The notes under the pieces were generated by a model. The model made no database searches. It saw only the letters and a program-made list of their open reading frames with translations, and was not told the DNA's origin. The translations under genes and the position numbers were made by a program. A DNA stretch of 64,000 bases from DASUPK01 sp963744105 (GTDB lineage Bacteria > Actinomycetota > Thermoleophilia > Solirubrobacterales > 70-9): the NCBI GenBank assembly GCA_963744105.1, contig CAVUSJ010000002.1:616401-680400 (forward strand). Direction: 5' to 3'. Below are positions 42,453 through 51,677 of this stretch, one piece after another (positions within the stretch are counted from its first letter, which is position 1; every line of letters begins with the position of its first letter).

Positions 42453-43849
42453 GCGAGCAGCAGGTAAGCCCGGGGGAGGACGACCTCGGACTTGTCGATC
42501 CGGTGCCGGGCGAGCTCTCGGCGCCGCCGGTTCCCGAGAATGGCCTCGGCGGCATCGAACACGTGCTGCCTGAGGACGTCCTTCCCGGCGAGGCCGCCGT
42601 CAACCGGGCCGCGCGCCGCTCGCTCGACGGGCACACAAGCGGACTGCGCCGGATCTGGCCGTTCCTCGGCCCGGCGTTCATCGCCGCCGTCGCCTACATC
42701 GACCCGGGCAACTTCGCCACCAACATCGCCGGTGGGGCGAAGTTCGGCTACCTGCTGCTCTGGGTCGTCCTCGGGGCGAACCTGATCGCGATGGTGGTCC
42801 AGACCCAGTCGGCGAAGCTCGGGATCGCGACGGGGAAGAACCTGGCCGAGGCCTGCCGCGACACCTTTTCGCGGCGGACGTCGATCGGGCTTTGGATCCA
42901 AGCCGAGTTCGTCGCGGCCGCCTGCGACATCGCCGAGGTGGTGGGCGCGGCCCTGGGCCTCAACCTGCTCTTCGGGATCCCGCTGTTCCCCGCCGGAATC
43001 CTCGCCGGCATCGGCGCCTTCGCGATCCTCGCTCTCCAGCAGAAGGGCTTCCGCCGGCTCGAGGCCGGGATCGTGGCGATGGTCGGCGTGGTCGTCCTCG
43101 CCTTCGCCTTCGAGATCTTCGAGTCCCACCCCGACGGCTCCCAGGTCGCCAGGCACCTGTTCGCGCCGGGCTTCGCCGGGACCGAGAGCATTCTGCTCGC
43201 CACGGGGATCATCGGCGCGACGGTGATGCCCCACGTCATCTACCTGCACTCGGCTCTCACGCAGCGGCGGATCAAGGGCCGGAACGATCGCGAGAGGCGG
43301 CAGATCCTGCGCTTCGAGCGGGTCGATGTGGTGATCGCCATGGCGCTCGCCGGGGCGGTGAACCTCTCGATGATGATCATGGCCGCCGCCCTCTTCCACG
43401 GCAGCGGCCTCGCCGGCATCGACAGCATCAACGGGGCATTCGACGGCCTCAAGCAGCTCGTCTCCCCGGGGGCGGCGACTGTCTTCGGAATCGCGCTCCT
43501 GGCCTCCGGCTACGCCTCCTCCTCGGTCGGGACGATGGCGGGGCAGGTCGTGATGCAGGGCTTCATCAGGCGGCGGATCCCGATCTTCCTGCGGCGAGCC
43601 ATCACGCTCGCTCCAGCCCTGATCGTCCTCGCGATCGGCCTCGATCCGACCGACGCCCTGGTGGCCAGCCAGGTCGTCCTCTCCTTCGGAATCCCGTTCG
43701 CGCTCGTCCCGCTGGTCCTGCTCACCCGGAAGCCGGACCTGATGGGCTCCCTCGCCAATCCCGGCTGGCTCACCGCGATCGTCTCGGTCCTCTCGGGGCT
43801 GATCATCGCCCTCAACGTCTTCCTGCTCGAGCAGGTCTTCGTCGGATAG
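42449..43849 (+). CDS. mntH: Nramp-family divalent metal transporter MntH
   Basis: A 466-residue inner-membrane proton/Mn(II) symporter. Metal-site motifs are intact: IDPGNF with D85-P86-G87-N88 in helix 1 and MPH at residues 260-262 in helix 6 (VMPHVIYLHS). About 11 membrane helices are visible. A hydrophilic N-terminal extension of about 65 residues makes it longer than the usual 410-430. The ATG overlaps the regulator stop, so expression is coupled to the DtxR-family protein. Confidence 0.94.
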   Translation: MSEQQVSPGEDDLGLVDPVPGELSAPPVPENGLGGIEHVLPEDVLPGEAAVNRAARRSLDGHTSGLRRIWPFLGPAFIAAVAYIDPGNFATNIAGGAKFGYLLLWVVLGANLIAMVVQTQSAKLGIATGKNLAEACRDTFSRRTSIGLWIQAEFVAAACDIAEVVGAALGLNLLFGIPLFPAGILAGIGAFAILALQQKGFRRLEAGIVAMVGVVVLAFAFEIFESHPDGSQVARHLFAPGFAGTESILLATGIIGATVMPHVIYLHSALTQRRIKGRNDRERRQILRFERVDVVIAMALAGAVNLSMMIMAAALFHGSGLAGIDSINGAFDGLKQLVSPGAATVFGIALLASGYASSSVGTMAGQVVMQGFIRRRIPIFLRRAITLAPALIVLAIGLDPTDALVASQVVLSFGIPFALVPLVLLTRKPDLMGSLANPGWLTAIVSVLSGLIIALNVFLLEQVFVG

Positions 43850-43862
43850 CTAGGCTTCGGCC

Positions 43863-44225
43863 GTGGCCCTCGCACAGGACTTCGAGTCTGTCGTCGAGAC
43901 GCTTCCGGACGACTGGACGGACCTCGAGCTCGACCTGCGGATCGCCGACGAGTCCCGCTACGTCGACGCCGCGGTGATCCTCTCCCTCGTGAACGCCCAG
44001 CCCTACTCGCGGGCGGATTGGCACTGGCGGATTCACGTCGCCCATCGGTTCGGCCACGCCGCGGCGGCCGAGACGGTGCGCGGCGCGCTCAGCAAGCTCG
44101 ACGGGGAGGGGATCGGCGGCGAGCTCCGGGTGCGCGACGCGCAGGAGGGCCGCGCCGAGGTCATGCAGTGGTGGGGCCGACCGGACAGCATCCGGCGGGA
44201 CTTCGAGCGCCGCCGCAGCCTCTAG
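43863..44225 (+). CDS. Conserved hypothetical protein
   Basis: A 120-residue soluble protein (DFESVVETLPDDWTDLELDL, WHWRIHVAHRFGHAAAAETV, MQWWGRPDSIRRDFERRR). The start is GTG 43863, 13 bp after mntH on the same strand. No motif recognised. Its stop abuts that of the converging c-di-GMP gene. Confidence 0.65.
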   Translation: MALAQDFESVVETLPDDWTDLELDLRIADESRYVDAAVILSLVNAQPYSRADWHWRIHVAHRFGHAAAAETVRGALSKLDGEGIGGELRVRDAQEGRAEVMQWWGRPDSIRRDFERRRSL

Positions 44226-46218
44226 TTAGACAAACCTTTCCGGGTTCGGGACCCGGAAGAAGGTCTGGATCACCGAGGCGAGCTGGTTGGCGATGATGCG
44301 GGCGCGATTCATCTCGGTGCGCGTCCAGGGGCGCTCCTCCTCGCACATCGCCTCGACGATGCCGAGGCTCTCGCCCCGCTGGACCACCGGGACCATCAGC
44401 AGGGTCCGGTAGCCGAGCGAGAACATCAGGTCGACCTCCTTGCGGTCGGCACGCGGGTCGCCGACCATGATCTGCGCGGACTCCTGCCGCTCGAGGACGC
44501 GCGCGGTGGTCTGGTAGTCATCGACCGAGAAGAACTCCTCCTCCGGCTGCTCGCCGCTCTCCGCGAGCGTCTCGATGACGCCCATGTCCTCATGCCACTG
44601 CGAGAGCGCGACCTTGTCGGCGTGGAGCTCTCCGGCGATCAGGTCGAGGGCGCTGTTCAGGTCCTCGCGGCTCCTCGCGTTGGCGAGGCGGGCGCTGAGG
44701 TGCTCGAGGCGGCGGTCTCCGGCGGAGATTGCGGGGGTGTCGCCGCCGGGCGTCGAGATCAGGGCCTGGGCGAGCGCGCTGCGGCAGGTCTCCGCGGCGG
44801 GAGGGGAGACCTGGCTCCAGGGCGGAGCCGGGCGGCCGATCGCGTAGCCCTGCCCGCACGGGACGTCCAGGTTCGCGAGCACCTCGATGTCGTCGTGGTT
44901 CTCGATGCCCTTCGGCGCACACCGTGGCGCCGACGCGGCGGGCGAAGCGGACCAGCGACTCGACCAGCGCCATCCGCACCGGGTCGGAGTGGATCGCGCG
45001 GGTCAGATCGAGATCGAGCTTGACGATGTCGGGGCGGACCCACATCACCTGCTTGAGCCCGGCGTAGCCGGCGCCGGCATCGTCGATGGCGATCCTGGCC
45101 CCGCGCTCGCGAAGCTGGGCGAGCGAGTCTGCGAGCAGGCTGTCGCCGACGTAGACCTCGTGCTCGGTGAGCTCGACGATCACGTCGGAGAGGTCGTCCG
45201 GGAGCACGCTCTTGACCTCATCAGTGGAGAGCGCCGAGGGACTGACGTTGACGGCGATGTGCGTTCCCGGCGGGCGTCCGAGGGTCGCGAGGGCGGCCTG
45301 AATCGCGGCGGCCTCCAGCTCCGGGCCGAGGCCGCAGGCGTTGGCCTGCGCGAACCAGGTCGAGGGCGGGCGGTCCGGCGCGTCCGGGAACCGCGCGAGG
45401 GCCTCGTAGCCGATCAGCCGGCCGGTGGTGAGCGAGGCGACGGGCTGGTAGAGCGGCTCGATCGCCCTCTCCTCGAGGATGCGCTCGATCTCCGAGCGCT
45501 GCGGGGCGTCGCCGCTGAGGCGGACGTGGTCGGGGTCGAAGCGCCGTGTCCTGGACTTGCCTGATCGCTTCGCCCAGTAGAGGGCGCCCTCGGCGAGCTG
45601 GAGAAGCGTCCCGGCGTTGTCGGCGTCGACGGGGTAGACGGCCACGCCGGCGGAGCAGCTGAGCTCGGAGCCGGCGGGTGAGAGCCGAGCGATGGCAGTC
45701 CGCACCCGCTCGGTGATCTCCTGCGCCGCCTCGGCCGCGGTGCCGGGCAGGATCAGGGCGAACTCCTCGCCGCCGGTGCGGGCGGCGATGTCGCCTCGCC
45801 TGACGGTCTTGCGAAGCTGCGCCGCGACTCCCTCCAGCACGCCGTCGCCGAAGGGGTGGCCGTGTCGCTCGTTGACCGCCTTGAAGTCGTCGATGTCGAG
45901 CGCCACCAGGGCGACGGGCTCCCGTCGGCCGGCGGCCTTGTGCAGCTCTCTTCGCAACGCCTGCTGGAAGCCACGGTGGTTGACGAGGCCCGTCAGCGTG
46001 TCGGTCTCGGCCAGTTCGCGGAGCTCGACCCGCTGCCGGTAGAGGAGCACCGTGAGCACCAGCGTGAACAGCATTCCGACGCCGGCGAAGGCGGCCAGCT
46101 CGGGGTCGCCGCGCGTGACGGCCAGCCCGATGACCGTGCCCCAGACGATCGAGAACGCCACGGCAGCCCAGGGCAGCACCCTGCGGCGGGAACTCCGGGG
46201 ATGCGCGAATCGCCCCAC
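44226..46218 (-). pseudogene. GGDEF-EAL-GAF c-di-GMP signalling protein, split by a one-base frameshift
   Basis: From GTG 46218 the frame encodes two membrane helices (about 15-60), a GGDEF domain with active GGEEF (149-153) and inhibitory RRGD I-site (140-143), and an EAL domain with YEALARF (271-277), ELTEHE, DDAGAGYAGL and VKLDLD. After residue 437 (CAEG) the frame fails; one base later it reads IENHDDIEVLANLDVPCGQG and continues into a GAF domain to the stop at 44226. One extra base (G at 44907 on the plus strand, in GATGCCC) explains this. Without it the protein has 663 residues and all catalytic motifs. Sequencing error, recent pseudogene or programmed shift are all possible. Confidence 0.8.
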
Positions 46219-46319
46219 GGCTCTAGGTATCGGAACGCCCGTCCAGAGCTACATCCCTGCTTTTTGGTCAAATGGCCTGCTTGGACGCATGACTTCTAGC
46301 CGGATCGACACCTGAGCCC

Positions 46320-46640
46320 GTGGCCCGCGTAGCCGCCCTCGTGCAGGATCTGATGCTGGCGAGCCGCGTGCGCACGTCGCTCGAGGCAAGCGGGCACGAG
46401 GTGGAGCAGGACGCCGATGTTCCCGACGAGCTCGACGGGATCGACCTCGTGGTCGCCGACCTGGACGCGGTGCCGCCCGAGCGCCTGGGCGAGCTCGGCG
46501 TCCCGGTGATCGGCTTCTACTCGCACACCGACGTCGAGATGAAGAAGCGGGCTGAGGAAGCGGGGTTGGCCATGGCCGTGCCGCGGAGCCGAATGGCCAG
46601 GGAGCTCCCGGAGCTTGTTGACAGGGCGCTCGCCGGTTAG
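46320..46640 (+). CDS. Degenerate receiver-like domain protein
   Basis: A 106-residue alpha/beta protein resembling a response-regulator receiver: the strand before the usual phosphorylation site reads IDLVVADLDAV, and VPVIGFYSHTDVEMKKRAEEAGL matches the alpha4 region. The conserved Lys in strand 5 is missing (MAVPRSRM), so phosphorylation is doubtful. It is divergent from the c-di-GMP gene. Start GTG 46320. Function unknown. Confidence 0.65.
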   Translation: MARVAALVQDLMLASRVRTSLEASGHEVEQDADVPDELDGIDLVVADLDAVPPERLGELGVPVIGFYSHTDVEMKKRAEEAGLAMAVPRSRMARELPELVDRALAG

Positions 46641-47623
46641 CCGCAGACAGCCGGGTCGAAGCCGGGCTCGACTCTTTGAGCCGAGGAGTGATCGATCACG
46701 CCGTGCTGTGTTGCCCACGAGAGCCAATCCTTGGCATGGGCGACGGGGAGGGTGGAGACGGGGAAGTGGCCCGGCGTCGGCGCGAAGGCCCCGGCAGAGC
46801 CCAACGATTTGAACTGAGCGCGTTCCGACCCAGCGTCGAGGCCCTTCACCTCTCGTAGGAGGTCGGACAACGCTTCGTAGGAGTGGTTCCCCAGGAAGAA
46901 GTAGCCCCTTTTCAGGCCGCGCCGAAAGTCGCCAATGGCCGGGCAAGAATCGGGAGGCGCCGCGACGATGAGTTCCGGATAGCGCGGCGCACCGAATTGA
47001 TCGACCCTGAACTCCCGGATCGGGATACCCCGCTGCTGGAGCTCCACTCCCTCGGCGTTCCAGAACGCCGTGGCGGCGTCGACCTTGCCGGCCGCCAGAT
47101 CCGCCACCGCGCTGAAGCCGATCGTCACCTTGTGCACGTCCGAGGGGTCGACGCCTCCGGACCGCAGCACCGTGTCGAGCACCGCGTCGTCGGAGGGAAC
47201 GCCGGTCACGCCGATCGTCTTGCCGGCGAGGTCGGCGGGGGTCCGGATCTGGTTCGGGTCGCGGGCGATCACCGAGGCGAGCGGGCGCTGGACGATGGCG
47301 GCGATCGCGACCAGGTCGAGGCCGCGCTCCCGGGCGATGCCGAAGTCGTTGATGTCCATCACCGCGAAGTCGGCGCGGCCGGTCTCCAGCAGCTTCGCGC
47401 TGTCCCCCGTGCTGGAGGGCTCCTGGATGTGGAGGTCGATGCCCTCGTCCTTGAAGTAGCCGTTCGCCTGGGCGGCGTAGATGCCGGAGTGGACGGCGTT
47501 CGGCTGGAAGTCGAGGACCAGGGTCGCGCCCTTCGGCGCGCCCGGTTCAGCGCCGCCCCCTCCGCAGCCCACGAGGGCCCCCAGGAGGAGAGCGGCCGCC
47601 AGCAGCGCGGCGACCCGTCTCAT
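46637..47623 (-). CDS. NMT1/ThiY-like ABC substrate-binding lipoprotein
   Basis: A 328-residue exported lipoprotein: lipobox ALVGC with Cys20, then a type II periplasmic-binding fold (LVLDFQPNAVHSGIYAAQAN, KLLETGRADFAVMDINDFG, LAGKTIGVTGVPSDDAVLD). The family binds pyrimidine precursors of thiamine, or sulfonates and nitrate-type ligands; AVHSGIYAA favours the ThiY/NMT1 branch. No permease or ATPase gene is adjacent, so its transporter must be encoded elsewhere. Its stop overlaps the converging receiver-like gene. Confidence 0.85.
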   Translation of the reverse strand: MRRVAALLAAALLLGALVGCGGGGAEPGAPKGATLVLDFQPNAVHSGIYAAQANGYFKDEGIDLHIQEPSSTGDSAKLLETGRADFAVMDINDFGIARERGLDLVAIAAIVQRPLASVIARDPNQIRTPADLAGKTIGVTGVPSDDAVLDTVLRSGGVDPSDVHKVTIGFSAVADLAAGKVDAATAFWNAEGVELQQRGIPIREFRVDQFGAPRYPELIVAAPPDSCPAIGDFRRGLKRGYFFLGNHSYEALSDLLREVKGLDAGSERAQFKSLGSAGAFAPTPGHFPVSTLPVAHAKDWLSWATQHGVIDHSSAQRVEPGFDPAVCG

Positions 47624-47745
47624 TCGGCGGCGACCCTATCCCTAAGGCGTCGATAAAGGTTTGCCAGGAGGTCTCGGCCCGCCGGGAAATGCAGTTAGAC
47701 TGCGCGCCGCTGTCAGGTCGGACACCTACGAGGAGGTCACTTCAA

Positions 47746-48573
47746 GTGCAAGATCGAGGTCTAGCGGCGTATATCGCTGAGCTGATCGGGACGCTGCTCC
47801 TGGTCTTCTTCATCACGAGCGTCGTCTCGCTCTACGTGGCCACGGGCCAGAACCCCCAGTTCGGGTCCGACTTCGCCGTCGTCGGCCTGACGCACTTCCT
47901 CCTGCTGTTCGCGCTGATCATCAGTATCGGCGTGGCAAGCGGCGGGCACTTCAATCCGGCGATAACCGCGGCGTTCATCGCCATTCGCCGGATCGACCCG
48001 ATCGACGGGCTCGTCTACATCCTTGCCCAGCTCTCCGGCGGCGTGCTCGGCGCGCTGCTCACCAAGGCCTTCCTCCTCGACGAGGGTCGCGCCTCCGACT
48101 ACGGAACTCCGAAGATCAGCCCGCTCCTCGGTGGGGCGTTCCAGGGCTTCCTCGTCGAGGGCATCGGCGCCTTCGTCCTGGTGCTCACCGTGCTCGCTGT
48201 GGCGCTGAACCCGGAGACCCGGCGCTGGGCGGCGCTGGCCATCGGTGGCGCGCTCGGCTTCCTGGTCATGGTGTTGGGCCCGCTGACCGGCGGCTCCTTC
48301 AACCCGGCCCGCTGGTTCGGCCCGGCGCTCGTCGGCAACCACTTCGCGGACGCCTGGGCGTACATCCTCGGCCCGCTGGTCGGTGGCCTGCTCGCGGCGG
48401 CGGTCTACAAGTTCATCATCGAGCCCTCGAGTGGCCCGGTGCAGGAGCTTGCCGACACGGTCGCCCCACGCGGCCCGGCGCCGCCCGCCGGCGAGGCGCC
48501 TCCGCTGCGGCAGTCCTCGGGGCCCGGCGGCCCTCCGCCGTCGAGCCCTCCGGGCGGCATCGCGGGCAGCTGA
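47746..48573 (+). CDS. Aquaporin/MIP-family channel
   Basis: A 275-residue membrane channel with both half-helix motifs: HFNPAITA (N70-P71-A72) and SFNPARWFGP (N186-P187-A188, Arg189). Six membrane helices are visible; the C-terminal about 45 residues are Pro/Gly-rich and cytoplasmic. The Arg after the second NPA is typical of the selectivity filter, but water versus glycerol specificity is not resolved. GTG 47746 is chosen because AGGAGG lies 9 bases before it. Confidence 0.9.
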   Translation: MQDRGLAAYIAELIGTLLLVFFITSVVSLYVATGQNPQFGSDFAVVGLTHFLLLFALIISIGVASGGHFNPAITAAFIAIRRIDPIDGLVYILAQLSGGVLGALLTKAFLLDEGRASDYGTPKISPLLGGAFQGFLVEGIGAFVLVLTVLAVALNPETRRWAALAIGGALGFLVMVLGPLTGGSFNPARWFGPALVGNHFADAWAYILGPLVGGLLAAAVYKFIIEPSSGPVQELADTVAPRGPAPPAGEAPPLRQSSGPGGPPPSSPPGGIAGS

Positions 48574-48580
48574 CCGGCTA

Positions 48581-48617
48581 GCGGCCGCTCGTGGCCGCGA
48601 CCTGATGGCGAAGCCGG
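48581..48617. repeat. Intergenic hairpin repeat, copy B (also likely terminator)
   Basis: Seven bases after the aquaporin stop. A GCGGCC-GCTCGT-GGCCGC hairpin is followed by GACCTGATGGCGAAGCCGG, identical to 18958-18993 apart from one extra loop base. The hairpin may terminate aquaporin transcription before fbiC (start 48645). Confidence 0.7.
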
Positions 48618-48644
48618 GCATCCCGGTCCGTTAGCGTCCCTGCG

Positions 48645-50831
48645 ATGCGCAGGGTCACCTTCTCGCGGAACTACACGCTCTCGCTGTCGAGGACGTGCCA
48701 GTGCTACTGCAAGTACTGCGCCTTCGCGATGCACCGGGCGCACGTCCACGATCCTGAGGAGGTCGAGCGCCTCCTCGACGAGGCTGTGCGCCGAAACGCG
48801 AAGGAGCTGTTGGTCCTCACCGGGGAGCGACCGGAGGTCAATCCAGAGGTGGCCGCCCGCCTGCGCGAGTGGGGCCACGAGGACTTCACCTCATACGTCG
48901 CCTGGGCCTGCCAGAGGGGCCTGGAGCGCGGCCTGCTGCCTCACACCAACGTCGGTGTCCTCTCCCGGGAGGATCTGGCGCGGCTGCGCGAGGTGACCGC
49001 CTCCCAGGGCCTGATGCTCGAGTCGATCAACCCGGACCTGGTGGTCCACCAGGGGTCGCCGACCAAGCACCCCGCCAAGCGGCTTGAGACGATCCGACTC
49101 GCCGGCGAGCTGCGGATCCCCTTCACGACGGGGATCCTGGTCGGCATCGGGGAGGCGCCTGAGGAGCGCGTCGCGGCACTGGAGGCGATCGCCGCGATCC
49201 ACGGCGAGTTCGGCCACGTCCAGGAGGTGATCCTCCAGAACTTCGTCCCGCATCCTCGCTACTACGGCGCCGAGGTTGCCGAGATCGCCGACGAGGCGAC
49301 CAGGGAGCGGTGGACCGGTGGAGGGAGTGAGGCCGCGGAACTGGCGTTGCCCGCGTGGGCCTCTGAGGTCTCGATCGAGGACATGAAGCACCTGATCGCC
49401 GAGTCCAGGCGCCTGATGCCGGACGTCGGCGTCCAGGTGCCACCCAACCTGGCCGACTGGTGGCCGGAGCTGGTCGAAGCTGGAGCAACCGATCTCGGCG
49501 GCCTCTCGAGCAACGGAGACCACATCTCGCCCGAGGAACCCTTCCCGAGCCCGCATCAGGTCCGCAAGGAGCTCGCCCCGCGCGGCTACGCCCTCACAGA
49601 GCGGCTCTGCGCCTACCCGCAGTACCTAGACCCCGACTGGATGGAGCAGGGGGTTCTGGACGTCGTGAAGCTCAAGTACTGGAGCTTCATCCCGCGGCGC
49701 GGCTCCGGTCGCCGCCAGGAGGTGCCGCCCGCTCCTGAGATCGCTCCAAGGGCGATCGAGAAGGGCCGGCGCGGGGAGGAGCTCACAGAGGTGGAGCTCA
49801 CCGCCCTCTTCTCGGAGACGCGGCCCGAGGTCATCGAGGACATGAGACAGGCGGCGGACGAGCTCCGTGCCGAGCTGGCGGGCGACACCGCGACCTTCGT
49901 CGTCAACCGGAACATCAACTTCACCAACGTCTGCGTGGTCGGCTGCGCCTTCTGCGGGTTCGGCCAGGGCAAGCGCTCGCCCGATGCCTACCTCGTAAGC
50001 GAGGAGGACTTCGCCGCCCGGGTCCAGGAGGCGCTCGACTTCGGCGCGACCGAGATCTGCATGCAGGGCGGGATCCACCCCGACTACACGCTCGAGGACT
50101 ACGGCCGCTGGCTGCGGTTCGCCAAGGAGTGCGCCCCCGATCTCCACCTCCACGCGTATTCGCCGATGGAGGTCCACTACATGTGCGAGCGCTCGGGTCG
50201 CACACCCGACTCGGTGTTCGAGTACCTGATCGAGTGCGGGCTCGGCTCGACCCCGGGGACGGCGGCCGAGGTCCTCGACGACGGGGTCCGCCAGCGCATC
50301 TCGCCCAACAAGCTGCCGGTCGCCCGCTGGGTGGAGATCATCGAGGCCTCCCACCGCGCGGGCCTGCGCTCGACCTCGACAGTGATGTTCGGCCACATCG
50401 AGGAGCCGCGCGAGCTCGCGCGGCACATGCGGATCGTGCGCGAGCTGCAGGAGCGGACTGGCGGGATCACCGAGTTCGTGCCGCTCAGCTTCATTCCGTT
50501 CAACACGCTGCTCGGCCGCACGCACGGGGTGGAGGAGATCTCGCGGCAGGACAACCTCAAGCACACCGCCGCGTTCCGGCTTGCCCTGGGCAAGACGATC
50601 CCGAACCTTCAGGCGAGCTGGGTGAAGATGGGGCTCGACGCCGCCACCGAGAGCCTGCGCTGGGGCGTCAACGATCTCGGCGGGACGCTCATGGAGGAGA
50701 ACATCTCGCGGATGGCGGGCTCACACCACGGTGTGAAGCTCGAGCCCGAGCAGCTCATAGACGCCGCCCGCCGGGCCGGCCGGACTCCGGCCCAGCGGAC
50801 GACTCTCTACGAGATCGTCGAGACCTACTGA
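48645..50831 (+). CDS. fbiC: FO synthase FbiC (fused CofG-CofH radical SAM)
   Basis: A 728-residue protein joining two radical SAM halves. CofG part: CQCYCKYC with Cx3Cx2C at C18, C22 and C25. CofH part: NINFTNVCVVGCAFCGFG with C430, C434 and C437. Together they build FO, the deazaflavin chromophore of F420, from tyrosine and the flavin precursor. The fused form is usual in actinobacteria; it is shorter than mycobacterial FbiC (about 850) because the N-terminal extension is absent. Other F420 genes are at 53.1-56.3 kb. Confidence 0.95.
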   Translation: MRRVTFSRNYTLSLSRTCQCYCKYCAFAMHRAHVHDPEEVERLLDEAVRRNAKELLVLTGERPEVNPEVAARLREWGHEDFTSYVAWACQRGLERGLLPHTNVGVLSREDLARLREVTASQGLMLESINPDLVVHQGSPTKHPAKRLETIRLAGELRIPFTTGILVGIGEAPEERVAALEAIAAIHGEFGHVQEVILQNFVPHPRYYGAEVAEIADEATRERWTGGGSEAAELALPAWASEVSIEDMKHLIAESRRLMPDVGVQVPPNLADWWPELVEAGATDLGGLSSNGDHISPEEPFPSPHQVRKELAPRGYALTERLCAYPQYLDPDWMEQGVLDVVKLKYWSFIPRRGSGRRQEVPPAPEIAPRAIEKGRRGEELTEVELTALFSETRPEVIEDMRQAADELRAELAGDTATFVVNRNINFTNVCVVGCAFCGFGQGKRSPDAYLVSEEDFAARVQEALDFGATEICMQGGIHPDYTLEDYGRWLRFAKECAPDLHLHAYSPMEVHYMCERSGRTPDSVFEYLIECGLGSTPGTAAEVLDDGVRQRISPNKLPVARWVEIIEASHRAGLRSTSTVMFGHIEEPRELARHMRIVRELQERTGGITEFVPLSFIPFNTLLGRTHGVEEISRQDNLKHTAAFRLALGKTIPNLQASWVKMGLDAATESLRWGVNDLGGTLMEENISRMAGSHHGVKLEPEQLIDAARRAGRTPAQRTTLYEIVETY

Positions 50832-51622
50832 CCCTGGCGCTGGCCAGGCCGCTGGCCCGTCGCCACCTGCTCGCCGCGGACACCGGCGGCGGCGCCGGCC
50901 GCGGCGCCGGTCACGGCACCGCGCAGGCGGTCGGTCAGGCTCGGGTGCCCTTCGCGGAGCGACTGTCGCGCCCAAGCCGTAAGTAGCGCGCTCAGGGCGA
51001 ACGTCGTCACCACGCTGGTGAGGACCGGGACGAACAGGCCCAGGGCGCCATCGCCGGCGAAGGCGCCTGACTTCGTGAACAGCGCCCCGAAGGCGAGCGG
51101 CTGAACCACCGCCGTCCCCAGCGCGAGCCAGCCGAGCCAGGCGGGCAGGGCGCCGCTTCGCAGGATCACCAGCGCGATCGCGCCGAAGAAAGCCGCTGCG
51201 GCCGGGACCGCGATGACCCCGCCCATGACAAAGACGTCGTTCAATCCTCTGGTCAGGACCGAATCGACCCCCTGCGGGCGAAATGCGGCGACCGCCTCAG
51301 CCGCCATCCCGATCAGGAACGTCGTCGTCAGGAGCAGCCCGCCCCCGAAGACTATGGACGGAAGCCTCGGGCTCCCTGCGGCGATCCGGAGCAGGCTGGA
51401 GAGCGTTCCCAGGAACCAGATGAAGAAGAACAGGCCGACCGCGACGATCACCAGCCCGGCGCGCACGGCTCTGTGGTGGGCTAGGAAGTAACTCGACCAA
51501 TCCTGTGCGGGTGCGTTCAGGTCCGGTGGGGTCGGGGTGACGATCAGGAACCCGATCACGGTCAGGACCACGAAGACCATTCCGGTCGCCGCTCCGTACT
51601 GCGCGTAGCGGTCGTCGTTCAT
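50825..51622 (-). CDS. Integral membrane protein of unknown function
   Basis: A 265-residue protein with about six membrane helices (MVFVVLTVIGFLIV, LVIVAVGLFFFIWFLGTL, IVFGGGLLLTTTFLIGMAAE and others) and a polar Gln/Gly-rich C-terminal tail. GAGGAGGGATTC before ATG 51622 is a strong ribosome site. Its stop lies inside the last codons of fbiC (7-bp convergent overlap). No family recognised with confidence. Confidence 0.75.
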   Translation of the reverse strand: MNDDRYAQYGAATGMVFVVLTVIGFLIVTPTPPDLNAPAQDWSSYFLAHHRAVRAGLVIVAVGLFFFIWFLGTLSSLLRIAAGSPRLPSIVFGGGLLLTTTFLIGMAAEAVAAFRPQGVDSVLTRGLNDVFVMGGVIAVPAAAAFFGAIALVILRSGALPAWLGWLALGTAVVQPLAFGALFTKSGAFAGDGALGLFVPVLTSVVTTFALSALLTAWARQSLREGHPSLTDRLRGAVTGAAAGAAAGVRGEQVATGQRPGQRQGQ

Positions 51623-51677
51623 GAATCCCTCCTCTCTAGATCCCCGGCGCGGCGATCCTATTCGAGACAATCAGCGC

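Noticed and set aside
45692..46042. Plus-strand frame within the GGDEF gene
   Set aside because: Ser/Arg-rich antisense product without homology pattern; the minus strand encodes a clear GGDEF domain.
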